Below, one piece after another: positions 1 to 9,699 of a stretch of 64,000 nucleotides of DNA. Position numbers and translations under genes: made by a program. The DNA comes from Platanthera guangdongensis (Eukaryota; Streptophyta; Magnoliopsida; Asparagales; Orchidaceae). The notes beneath the pieces were generated by a model. It was not told the origin of the DNA. It worked only from the letters and a program-made list of their open reading frames with translations, and did no database searches. Within the stretch, counting starts at the first letter, position 1. Each line of letters starts with the position of its first letter. The stretch spans positions 99,313,707 through 99,377,706 of the forward strand of contig CM077159.1 in the NCBI GenBank assembly GCA_039583875.1, read 5' to 3'.

Positions 1-103
1 CAAACCCGGCTCGCCTCTTCGAGTGCTCGGTTGCAGTGGGATCAACCTTGCGTGGTTGTGTGGCTGATTGTAGTGAGCTAAATTTCGAGGACGAAATTTC
101 TTT

Positions 104-118
104 GAAGGAGGGGAGGAT
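104..118 (+). other. Polypurine tract of E0
   Basis: GAAGGAGGGGAGGAT lies immediately before the LTR start TGTAACACCCC, the usual site for plus-strand DNA priming during reverse transcription. Confidence 0.75.
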
Positions 119-149
119 TGTAACACCCCCAGAGCTAATTTGGGTTCAG

Positions 150-640
150 GCTTGGTTGACACGGCCTGGGACACGGGCGTGTCCCAGGGCGTGTCGTGCT
201 TGGGTTAAGCAGTTGAGTGTGGAATTGACGAAACTGGTTCGACGGAGGGAACAAGCCAGGTGACACGGGCACGACCCATCTGACACGGGCGTGTCTGTAG
301 GCGTGTCCCCCTGTTTGACAAACTGTGCTCAACGATCATCGAGTTAGGTGTACACGGCCTGTATAAAGGGGCGTGTCCCAGAGCATGTTTGCATGACACG
401 GACTGGGACACGGGTGTGTCCCAGGGCCGTGTGACTCTCGGGTGAATTTGAGATATTGCCGAGTGAAGTACACGGGTGGTCAACACGGGCGTGTCCGGTA
501 GGATACAGGCGTGTAGGGTGTGACACGTGCATGTTACACGGCCGTGTACTAGGTGGATTAGAGTCGGTTGACTGCCGCTTTAGTGACATGGCCTGTGACA
601 CGGGCGTATCACAGGGCATGCCAAGTCGTGTTCAGGATTT
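150..640. repeat. Array of GACACGGGCGTGTC-type palindromes
   Basis: Short units of the form ACACGGGCGTGTC or ACACGGCCGTGT occur about ten times at irregular 20-60 bp spacing. Both arms (GACACG and CGTGTC) are self-complementary, and the open frames through the region on both strands are by-products. Similar CACGG/CCGTG repeats are known in LTRs of gypsy elements of several dicots. Function is unknown. Confidence 0.8.
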
Positions 641-728
641 TCTAGACAATTCTGAGCCGTTCGATTCCCTTATCCTGGATCCAAAGTCTAGGTTGCTTCC
701 AGGTGGGTCAAGGCCGAGGATATGGGGA

Positions 729-734
729 TATAAG
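729..734 (+). promoter_or_regulatory. Putative TATA box of E0 LTR
   Basis: TATAAG followed by a pyrimidine-rich TCTTC stretch is the usual layout of a plant LTR U3/R promoter. It is placed by inspection only. Confidence 0.4.
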
Positions 735-1254
735 CCCTTCCTCTTCATCTCCTTCTTCTCCATCTCATTTCAAGAGAGATAAAGAGAAAGGGAGAGCAAG
801 GGAAGGAGAGAAGGAAGGAAAGCCAGCTACTAGAGGAGCTGTGGAGTGCGAAATGAAGATCCGAGAGCGGATTCGTGAAGGCAAAGCCGAGGCGATGACT
901 TCCATCCGGCTACTTCATGGCACCAAAGCGATCTCCTTATTGGACATCGAAGTCCTTTCGTTATTCATATGCGTGGAATCCTACACCAAGAGGTGGATTT
1001 CATAAGCGATTCCTTGGTTGAGTCTAGATCTAGAGCCGGAAGTATGGAGTACGATATAGGCATGCTGTGTGAAGCCCATCTGGACGGGTAGTCTGGATTG
1101 GTGATGCTCATGGGTAAACCAGAGAAGACTCCGTGGATTTGATGCTATGGGATATATACTTTGCTTTATTGGATGAATGAATGATATGTGATGTGCATAT
1201 GGATGTATGGAGGCTTTAAATAAGCTCCGGGTTATGTGAGAGATCATTGGTAGC

Positions 1255-1475
1255 ATGCTCGGGAAGCAAGCACCCGACCTGCTACACCACTAAGGTGGGT
1301 TGATCTAGATAGAGCAGGGATCGATGGGCGGCAGTGCTCGGGAAGCGAGCACCCGTCTTATTGCTCTACAAAGTGTGGGTCGATCTGGATTAGGTTGAGA
1401 GATCGATGGGTGGAAGTGTCCGGGAAGCGAGCACCTGGCCTGCTGCACCATAATGTGTGGGTCGATCTAATTTGG
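1255..1475 (+). repeat. Three ~80-bp tandem repeats in E0 LTR
   Basis: Three diverged copies share GCTCGGGAAGCGAGCACC, a hairpin-capable core (GTGCTC/GAGCAC), followed by a bipartite GTGGGTCGATCT-type segment. Cores lie near 1258, 1334 and 1418. Confidence 0.75.
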
Positions 1476-2124
1476 TTGGTAATGTTTCAGGTGCCCTGAG
1501 CGTACGGAGCATTGGGTGGATACAAACGTTTGTGATATGGTTGTGGTTGCTAGATTGCTAGAGTGATTATGATATGGTAATGCATACAAGGAAGGAACCA
1601 CTGCCCCAGGTAAGGGGTAGGGTCGTTATAATAGGTCAGCTAATACTGTCCGTTACTTTGTTTGCCGCTCTTGGGTGGATATGTGTTTGCAGCTGTTGAC
1701 GGTGGCATTGAAAAGAGCGGAGTGGAGGCTTGTTGCTAAAGGCCCTTGAAGGCCGTGTGCGTGGTTGGATTTCATGTGTGGTCAGCCTGCATGCCGATGT
1801 ACGAAAATGTATTTGTGTAAAGAGAAACCTGTAAGGCCTTAAGGCCATGTGTGTGTGAGTTGTATACATTCCTGGTTTGGATATATAAATGCGGAGTTTA
1901 TATAGTTGTGGACATTTTTTGAGCTGAGTTCATCTAACTTAAAATTGCTGCGCTAGAATGTATTGAGGTAGGATGCGAGTAGATTTTGATTTCCACCCGT
2001 TATTCCACCGCTTGTCCGTGACATATAGCGTGGGGCCCCGCCCAGACCCACCGTTATATGCCACGTGACGAGTGGGTGCGTTACAGTAACCCCGACTGAT
2101 TTCTGTCACATGCTTGCAGAAGCA

Positions 2125-2873
2125 ATGGTAGCGGCCTAAGCCGCAGTGATAGCAGAAGTTGTGACCCCTGTAGCACAGGTAACGACTCCTGTTACCTCGG
2201 ATGTGGTACCAGTTGTACCGGGCGGAGGAGTCAGGCCAGGAAAGCCGCTGGTTGAGAGAGTAATTGTCGGGAAGAGAGACCGAGAAATGAAGTATTTCCT
2301 AAGTTTCCATCCCCCAATGTTTAAGGATGTCGGCACACCGACCGATACAGAGGACTAGTGGGAGAGAATTCAAGAACTACTAAGGGCGGCAGAGACGCCA
2401 GTAGTGAAGTAATTCGAGTTTGCGAGTTTCATGTTGGAAGGAGATGCTAAGCTATGGTGGGTGAGTCATAGTGGTCACCAGTTTCCTGGACACACCCCAT
2501 CCATAGAAGAGTTCGGGAATACTTTCTTGAAGAAGTATATTCCCGCGTCGAAAAGGCTAGTAGTTTAGAGACAGTTTTTGCACTTGGTGCAGCGGGAAAT
2601 GACAGTAGATGAGTATGTCCAAGAGTTCACTCGTTTGGGTCATTATGCTGGGACGACCATGGCGGACGATGAGGAGAGGGACAACCTCTTCTACAATGGA
2701 TTGAGGGAGAATCTGAGACAACCCCTCATAGATATGAAGAAAGCGGGCTTCAACGAGTTGGTCGAGGCAGATAGGACGTTGGAGAGCGATATGGAGCAAA
2801 CTTAACATGGGAAGGGTTTTGTAGCCAAGCAGGGAGAAGGAAAGCTTTCTCAATCGTAAGGGAAATTAAAAAA
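2125..2873 (+). pseudogene. G3 gag, first part (Retrotrans_gag-like), broken
   Basis: Gag forms the retrotransposon particle. One frame starting at ATG 2125 shows the family landmarks: FHPPMFKD, then FMLEGDAKLWW and a FLKKYIPA segment, then the DEYVQEFTRL and YNGLRENLRQPL region. This matches the capsid-like domain of plant gypsy gag. Stops interrupt the frame at 2137 and 2356, near 2410 and 2566, and at 2803 and 2857; the one at 2857 fits a CAA-to-TAA change. The frame is cut by LTR-B at 2873. The downstream zinc knuckle is found at about 17670. No intact product is possible. Confidence 0.8.
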
Positions 2874-3649
2874 TGTTTAAGTTGTCAACCTAAATCACCT
2901 AAAGGGGGGTGAATAGGTGAGTTCTGCATCTTTTTGCGGAATAAAAATTGAACGAGCGATGCATAGAAAAATAAGCAAGCATACACAGACGACACCAAGA
3001 ATTATAGTGGTTCCCCAACCTAGGGTACATCCGCTTTCCACCTCACCGATCTAGCAACACACTAGACTCGGCTACTCCACTATTCTCAGATTGAAAACAA
3101 TCCTACCACTCGGAACAAAGTTCCTACAGCTCGATCCCTCAAAATAGGATCTACACTCGGAAGAGAAACGTCCTACAAATAACTCAGAGAAAAAGCTCCT
3201 ACACTCGGAGAATAATCTCCTACAAGAGTAAAATGAAATACAAAGAAATACAAACAATATTATTCTCAGATCCGAAAACTTCAGCTCTTCTTCTTCCTTG
3301 AACTTTGAAGCTTTGTCAGAAATAGATTGAAGAAGACATGGCCAAATCTCTGGATCTGAAAATTCTGGACTCAACACGACCAAGAAAAGAATCTGTTGAT
3401 GTAGAAGATCTTGATCTGTTGAATCACTTGCTCTGAATCTCTGGATAAAAAGCAGACCGACGATGAAGATTATGAATAACGACAACTTCCGATTTTGGAA
3501 AGAGAAAACACGATTCAGAATACTTAGGGATTCTTCTTAGGGTTGGTCGATTATGATAAGACCTTTTATAGGATTTACCTAACGGTCATAATCATAATCA
3601 ATGCATGACATGTGGACCAATCATGCGCTAATCACATTTTAAATCACGT

Positions 3650-4179
3650 CTGTCGAAACTTAGAAGAATTCAGAAAACAGTACAACATTTCTCGAGAAGA
3701 ATTGTAGTACTCGAGAAAAGGTTTTCTGATTCTCGAGAAGAATGATGAGGATCTCAAGAAAAATACTTAGTAAAAATGTGGAGGTGGAAATCAGCAATTT
3801 CGAGAATGAAGGAAAGTACTCGAGAAGAATAGAGTTTTGTTCTCGAAAACAATCATTTTGGTACTCAAGAACAAAGAACTATCTCGAGAACAGATGTCTG
3901 GTTCTCGAGAAAACATTCTACATCTCGAGAAATATTTCCTGCTTCTCGAGAACTAAATATTGTCTTCTCGAGAAAAAAATCCTTGGCATATCGAGAAAAG
4001 GACTTAGAAAATATTCTGTCTGGAAAAAAAGTAACTCGAGAAAAATGAACTTTTGTTCTCGAGAAAATATTCTGTTACTCGAGAAATGACTTCTGGTTCT
4101 CGAGAAGTAATACTGAGCTTCTCGAGAAATGACATGTTGCTTCTCGAGAAAAATAAATTGCTTCTCGAGAAAAAGACTT
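3650..4179. repeat. TTCTCGAGAA palindrome array in LTR-B
   Basis: The perfect 10-bp palindrome TTCTCGAGAA or one-base variants recurs about twenty times at roughly 20-30 bp spacing, with unrelated AT-rich sequence between. The array continues after the nested element at 17085-17245. It is also present in the homologous C4 LTR and, unexpectedly, in a gypsy LTR (21590-21740). Confidence 0.9.
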
Positions 4180-4679
4180 TGTTGGATCCCTAGTTCATTT
4201 GGGCTAGGTTCACTAACTTAGGATGATGTGACCCAATATTTATAGCCAGGGTCATAGTTGTGTCCTAGAGTCTAGGCCAAGTCCTTAGAGTCAACATCAG
4301 ATGGATCAGCTATCAACAAGACTATCAGAGACTCAAGACTTAGAAGATTTCAAGACCAAGTAAAATGAGTTCAACGTTCGTCGAACTCAGGTCGATGATT
4401 GACGTCCTCAACTCGACGATCTTGAGATATTTCTCTGAGCTGAGCTCGACGATCTTCACTCTCTGGTAGATAAAAACTGGGATACTTCAACAAATTAAAG
4501 TCAGGATAACTCCAGATTATTCTAAGTCCAACTTCAGACTTTGGTCGACGAATAAGATTTTGAGCTCGACGAACTTAGACCTCGAGTTCACAACAACCTT
4601 CTGTTAGAAGATCTCAGGTCGACAAAGTCAACTTCTTAGGTTGATGAACTCAGTACTCTACTCGATGAATTCTGGAACC

Positions 4680-4945
4680 AGAAGATTTGTGTCGACACTT
4701 AGGGCATGTGTCGACACCAACTATGTCGACACCAGAAAACTTGTGTTGACACCAAGAATAATCAGTCGACACCAACTATGTCGACCCCAGAAAACTTATG
4801 TCGACACCAAGAATAATCAGTCGACACCAACTATGTCGACCCCATAAAACTTGTGTCGACACTAAGACTAATCAGTCGACACTCACCTGTGTCGACACCA
4901 GAAGATTCATGTCGACACACAAAATATCAGTCAACACAAAATACT
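4680..4945. repeat. GTGTCGACAC palindrome array, C1 5' LTR
   Basis: GTGTCGACAC and GTCGACACC units recur about every 15-25 bp. A higher-order unit of about 55 bp (GTCGACACCAACTAT, then an AAAACTTGT segment, then AAGAATAATCA) is repeated. The same array is at 15515-15750 in the 3' LTR and, with different spacers, at 29970-30205 in the solo LTR. The 10-bp core is a perfect palindrome and a SalI-type site. Confidence 0.92.
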
Positions 4946-5847
4946 TGACTAAGTCCAGAATTGTTGCTGAACTCCAGTCGACGAATGCAACTGTCAGCTC
5001 GACGAACTTCAGACAGAAAAGGCAAAGTATCTGAAGCATGTAACTCTGTTATCAGCTCGACGTTCTTGGAACTCAGCTCGACGAACAAGAAGCCGTCTGG
5101 TCGACGAATATAAAATCTCAGCTCGACGAACTGGTAATTCAGTTCGACGAATTCTGCCAACCGTTCGACGATTCCAGACTTAGCCATTTCCGGCCTTCTG
5201 TCCCCATTCTAATGCGGAAATTCCTGAGTAATTAATGCTCTACATTCTCTGAATGTATCCGTTAGAAGGAGCATTGATTACGGTCTTCTCCAGGAATATT
5301 ACTTGTCGATTTTCCACGAGACAGTTGAGGAAATGATTCAATGCCGATTATTCTCAAGGCGTCAACATTAATTACTGATGATTCAAATTTTTGAAAAGAT
5401 ATAGAAGAATACAAGATCGATAATAGGAAGTCAAGAAAAAGATACTCAGTCAGAAAAATAGAGACACACAGACTGACTGCAAGAACATATACAGATTCAG
5501 AAAAAGCTTCACATAGTCAAAAAATTACTGAAGCATACAAGACATACAAGTGACATGCAGTGATCTTGATTCAGAAGAAGAAGAACAATCATACAATATC
5601 AAGAGTCTTCTTCTTCCATATTCTCTCCAGGACTTCCAAGGACAACAAATATCAAATCAGTCAAGAAGTCCCCGCATCACTGCTAGTCAAGAACTTTGAT
5701 TGAAGACCTATCACCTTGCAGCAAAGCTCCAGATCTTCCCGGAATCATTCTACATCTCAGGGGGAGCTGTTTGCTAACATCATTCCACATAAGTCTTCTC
5801 TCTGATTGTTGACAGAGAAGACATAATCACTCTCTCACCCCCTCCTG

Positions 5848-5854
5848 TATAAAG
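5848..5854 (+). promoter_or_regulatory. TATA box of C1 LTR
   Basis: TATAAAG occurs in a conserved CCTG-TATAAAG-GGTTGTCATC context. It is identical at 16655-16661 in the 3' LTR and 31125-31131 in the solo LTR. Conservation across three copies and position (about 400 bp before the LTR end) make it the likely core promoter. Confidence 0.65.
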
Positions 5855-6250
5855 GGTTGTCATCTCCCTTCAAAAGTGATTCCTAGTTACAAGTCTCCTA
5901 ACCAAAAGACTTGAGTTGGTTTTTGGGGACCTGATCAAAACCCATTGGTGTCAGGCACCTGATCAAAAACCTGAGTGGATTCCTACCAGGGTGGTAGATG
6001 AGTGGACTACCGAGATTTGGGGAACCACTATAAATTTCTTGTGTCGTCTAGTTGCGTATCTTTTTCTTTTTATTCTTGCTGTGTGGCTGTGATTAGGTTT
6101 ACTATTTTCTGTTTTCCAGTTTCCTAATTACTGCACCTTTTCAGTTTACAGCAAAAGCTGTAACAGCACCTTGATAGAGACCTAATAAATTTTAAATATA
6201 TTCTATTCACCCCCCTCTAGAGTATTGTAGACCTAACCCTAACTTTCAAT

Positions 6251-6262
6251 TGGTATCAGAGC
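6251..6262 (+). other. Primer binding site of C1
   Basis: TGGTATCAGAGC, complementary to the 3' end of initiator Met-tRNA, starts 2 bases after the LTR end. This is the standard minus-strand primer site of plant copia elements. Confidence 0.95.
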
Positions 6263-6365
6263 AGGTTCCTTTGGTTGCACAAGTTAAATCTTGAACCAAA
6301 AGATCCCTTGTTAGATCTACACATCACCTTCATTCACATTTAACTTTTAAAGTAGAAACACAGCC

Positions 6366-8498
6366 ATGCCACAGAATAAAGATTATGCAAGCACCAGACC
6401 TCCAGTTTGCAACTTGCAAAAGTTTGGAATCTGAAAGGCAAGAATCAAGCTGTATATGAATTTTATTGATGAAGATATTTTTGCTTCTATCTTAACAGGT
6501 GTACCTCCACCACCTGCTGCTCCTCCAAGCACTTCTACAAATATGACTGCAGTACCTCCTCCAAATTATAATGATGCTTACAGGAAAGCCAAGATGGCTG
6601 ATGCAAAAGTCATGAACATATTGGCACAAACAATGTCTGATGACATTTTCCAGAAGATTGCTGAGTGCACATCAACAAAAGCCATTTGGGATTCCCTAAA
6701 TCAAATGGTCGATGGATCAGCTGATGAAAGGAAGGATAGGAGATCAAATCTCATATCCCAGTATGAGAATTTCAAGAAACAGGAAGCTGAGACAGTTTCA
6801 AAGATGTATAATAGATTAAGCTCAATTATTAATGAGCTAAAAACTCTAGACAAGGTCATCACTCTCACTGAAGTGAATGACAAAATTCTGATGTGCTTCC
6901 CAAGCTCATGGGACACAAGAATTTGGCCCATCAAGGAGGCCAGATGCCTAAATGAGATTTCAACTAAAACTCTATTGGGTAAACTAAAGTCTTATGAGCA
7001 GTTAATAAAGACAAGGGAGGTTGCTGAACAAAGAACACCTCCAGCAGCTAGAAGAGAACAGAGCATAGCCTTCAAAGCCTCAGAAGAATCAGAATCTTTA
7101 ACATCAAATGAAGAACTTATAAGTCTCTTGGCTAAGAGATTTTTCAAGATGGCTAGAAAGGACTTCAGAAGAAAGTCATCAGGAAAAGATGACAGGCCAA
7201 AGTATGATAAGACACCAACAAAGGAAGTGGTGTGCCATGGATGCAGGAAGCCTGGGCACTTTCTCTCTGAGTGTCCATAGAACCAAAAGAAAGAGAAGAG
7301 AAGAGAAAAGGAAAAGGATTCCAGGAGACAGTACACCAGCAAACCCTCTTCCAGCAAACACAAGAGGAAGGAAAAGGGGTTTGTGGCTGAGACATGGAGT
7401 GAGACTGAAGAAGAGTCAACATCCTCAAGCTCCAGTGAAGATGAGGAAGAAGAAAGAGCAAAGGAGGTTTGCCTCATGGCAATTGATGTCTCAAGAAGCA
7501 ACTCAGAAGAAGGAGATTCAGAAAATGAGGAAGCTTCTGAATCAGAAGCTGATCAGGTATTATCATGGTTTGATTATAGTTCAGAATCTTTTAAATCAGA
7601 TTTTAAAATCATGTGTTTAGATTTAATCAACTCCGAGAAGGAAATCAAACTTCTCAGAGATAAACAAGTTAACTATGATAGCTTAGTTTTAGAAAACACT
7701 AAATTAAAAAATGAAATAGACATGTTTAGTGAACAAATCACTTTTCTGAAAGATGAACTAAGTAAAGAAAAATAGCTAGAAGAATCACTAAATGGAAGAA
7801 GCAAACAACTAGCAGCAATCACCAACATATCTAATGCTAGATTTAATGGAAGTAAGTTAGGATTATGTGCATCATCTAGTGAACCACCTATTATTCAGAA
7901 AGACCACCTGTCACAACCCATAAATTTTATTTCTGAGAAAGGAAAGAAGAATACTGATCAAGTATATATGATAAATAAAATTCTTGAACAAATTAAAACT
8001 AAGGACAAAATTGAAAAACAGAAAACACCCAATAAAAACAAAGTTCAGCAATTTTCATCGACCTCAGATCGACGAAAAGGGGCCAGTTCGTCGAACCCAG
8101 ATCGACGAACTCTGAACGCCAACTATAGTTATCATTATTCGTCTAACTGTGATCGACGAACTTTGTATGGTTCGTCGAGCAGAGCTCGACAAACGTGGGG
8201 CACAGAGAATGAACATGTTCATTCTCTGGGCAGAGATCAACGATCTCAACCAAATTCGTCGAACTCTGATCGACGAACTTACATAAATTCGTCGAACCCA
8301 GGAAGACTCAGTCAAAATTATAACCTCAACAGAAACTTAAATACTTCTAGGACACACTTTAATCCATTGGTTGACTGGACCATTCCACCTAGGAGATATC
8401 ACCCCCTAGGATATAAATCCCAGCCAGAATTTTCTGTTATTTCTAGTTTCTCTTATCAGCCATACAAAGGGCCCAAGGTAACCTGGGTCAAAAATCAT
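6366..8498 (+). pseudogene. C1 gag (UBN2-type with CCHC knuckle), interrupted
   Basis: One frame from ATG 6366 encodes a copia gag: a KARIKLYM start region, a long alpha-helical domain, a zinc knuckle CHGCRKPGHFLSEC near 7234-7275, an acidic Glu/Ser-rich stretch (7400-7550) and a predicted coiled-coil-like KEIKLLRDK region. A tail (8055-8300) follows in which the LTR-like TCGTCGA motif is translated as SSN-DRRT repeats. Stops occur at 6432 (TGA where relatives have Trp), 7278 (TAG for Gln), 7773 and 8499, all in the same frame as the protease downstream. Gag and pol were therefore one frame. The remarkable part is the motif array in coding sequence. Confidence 0.85.
8055..8300 (+). repeat. 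TCGTCGA/TCGACGA repeats inside C1 gag frame
   Basis: Five to six spaced pairs of TCGTCGAAC and GATCGACGAAC occur in about 240 bp and are read in frame as variants of SSNPDRRT and SSNSDRRT. The same nucleotide motif dominates the C1 LTRs and the pol-ORF3 spacer. They sit between the coiled-coil part of gag and the protease. Confidence 0.85.
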
Positions 8499-8516
8499 TA
8501 ACTGTTTGTATTGTAG

Positions 8517-8930
8517 GTGAAAAATTATCCAGGGGAAAATCAAACTTGGTACCTGGACAGTGGCTGCTCCAAGCACATGACTGGTAGCAAGGACATTCTA
8601 TTCAACTATAAGTCCAAGCTGGGGCCAAAGGTTATCTTTGGTGACTCAAAATGTGGTCAGTCAGAAGGAGTTGGAGAAGTAAGAATAGGAGCTATCACAT
8701 TCAGAAAGGTGACATATGTAAGTGGACTGAAGCATAACCTCATCTCCATAAGTCAATTATGTGATGATGGTTATCAGGTATACTTTAACCCATCTACTTG
8801 CTCTATCATTGATAAAAATAACCAAACTGTTTTAACTGGAAGTAGACAAGGAAACATTTACTTAGTAAATTTTCTTTCTGCCACAACTGATATCTGTTTA
8901 CTGAATTTAACTAGTAATCAGAATGATTTA
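8517..8930 (+). pseudogene. C1 aspartic protease domain
   Basis: The region has WYLDSGCSKHMTG (copia protease active-site DSG), followed by the VKFGD-like and GLKHNLISISQL segments typical of copia protease. Its job is to cleave the Gag-Pol precursor. A TAG at 8514 precedes it and a TGA at 8931 (Trp in relatives) ends it, in the same frame as gag. The domain itself reads without a stop. Confidence 0.85.
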
Positions 8931-9690
8931 TGACACAAAAGACTAGGACATGTAAACCTGAAAAATATTGCTAGGTTATCTAAGCACAACCTTGTTAGAG
9001 GTCTACTTTCTGCTCCCTACAAGAAGGAAGGTCTCTGCAGGGCTTGTCAATTAGGCAAGCAAACAAAAACTAGTTTCAAATCAATTAATAAGAGTGATTC
9101 ACCTAAAATCTTGTACTTGCTACACTTGGATATTTTTGGATCCATTGCTGTACAAAGCCTAGTAGGGAAATCCTACACTTTAGTTATAGTGGATGACTTC
9201 TCCAAGTTCAGTTGGGTATTCTTTCTGAGAACAAAGTCAGATACATTCAAGGTTCTTATTGATTTTCTCAGGACCATACAGATTGAGTTCTCTACTCATG
9301 TTGCATTGATCAGAAGTGATCATGGCATAGAGTTTGAGTCTCTTCTTATGCATGAGTTCTGTGAGAAGGAAGGTATCAGACATTGCTTCTTAGCTCCTAG
9401 AACTCCCCAACAAAATGGGGTAGCTGAAAGGAAAAATAGGACACTCATTGAAGCTGCAGGTACATTGCTTGCTAATGCATACATGCCATTAAACTTTTGG
9501 GCAGAGGCTGTAAGCACTGCAAACTATGTCCTGAATAGGAGTTTAATTCACAAACTGAAGAACAAGACTTCCTATGAATTGCTCAAAGGGAAGAAACCTA
9601 AAATAACAATAAGAAATATATTAGAAAGTTTGAAGCTAAGGCTGAAGTGGGAGTTTTCTAGGATACTCCCAAGTAAGCAAGGCCTATAGG
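8931..9690 (+). pseudogene. C1 integrase, truncated by internal deletion
   Basis: The HHCC zinc finger reads RLGHVNLKN...CRACQLGK. The DDE core has HLDIFG near 9127, RSDHG near 9310 and QQNGVAERKNR near 9410. After KKPKIT (about 9605) the expected ~35-residue segment up to the GKFD-like motif is missing, and the frame shifts by one before resuming as KFEAKAE and YRVFNK segments. The enzyme would have inserted C1 cDNA; this copy is inactive. Confidence 0.85.
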
Positions 9691-9699
9691 GTATTTAAT

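Larger units (their letters stand above)
1..2085 (+). mobile_element. E0: 3' end of a Ty3/gypsy element
   Basis: The last ~118 bases of an internal region, a polypurine tract and a complete 3' LTR are present; the rest lies left of the window. The internal end has the palindrome-like TTTCGAGGACGAAATTT seen just before the 3' LTR of many plant chromovirus-type gypsy elements (the G3 and G1 ends here carry related sequence). No PBS follows the LTR and the next bases read into gag of another element (G3). E0 therefore appears inserted into the G3 5' region rather than being its 5' LTR. This LTR also differs from the G3 3' LTR apart from the terminal bases. A TSD cannot be tested because the left end is outside the window. 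Confidence 0.75.
119..2085 (+). repeat. 3' LTR of gypsy element E0
   Basis: The LTR of 1967 bp begins TGTAAC and ends GTTACA, a short terminal inverted repeat. It contains an array of GACACGGGCGTGTC palindromes near the start, a TATA-like box near 729, an A/G-rich leader, three ~80-bp repeats around 1255-1475 and a GGGGCCCC block near 2031. The terminal GGGGCCCC-to-GTTACA stretch resembles the end of the G3 LTR (51590-51642), so the families are related but distinct. No coding potential is credible. Confidence 0.8.
4180..6248 (+). repeat. 5' LTR of C1
   Basis: The LTR is 2069 bp, TGTTGGATCC...CTTTCA. Upstream it holds TCGACGA and GTCGAC motif arrays, then a TATA box near 5848, and a U5 ending in a CACCCCCCTCTAGAG block just before the PBS. 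Compared with the 3' LTR it has one extra partial unit of the GTCGAC array. Confidence 0.93.

Noticed and set aside
119..2085. First LTR as the 5' LTR of G3
   Set aside because: It is preceded by a polypurine tract and internal end, is not followed by a PBS, and differs from the G3 3' LTR.
4680..4945. Regularly spaced GTCGACACC repeats resembling a CRISPR array
   Set aside because: Units are short, spacers are themselves repeated, the array lies in both LTRs of a plant retrotransposon, and there are no cas genes.
8499..8516. Intron or splice acceptor at the C1 gag-protease junction (TTGTATTGTAG)
   Set aside because: The frame is the same on both sides and the stops at 8499 and 8514 are explained by point decay, as elsewhere in C1.
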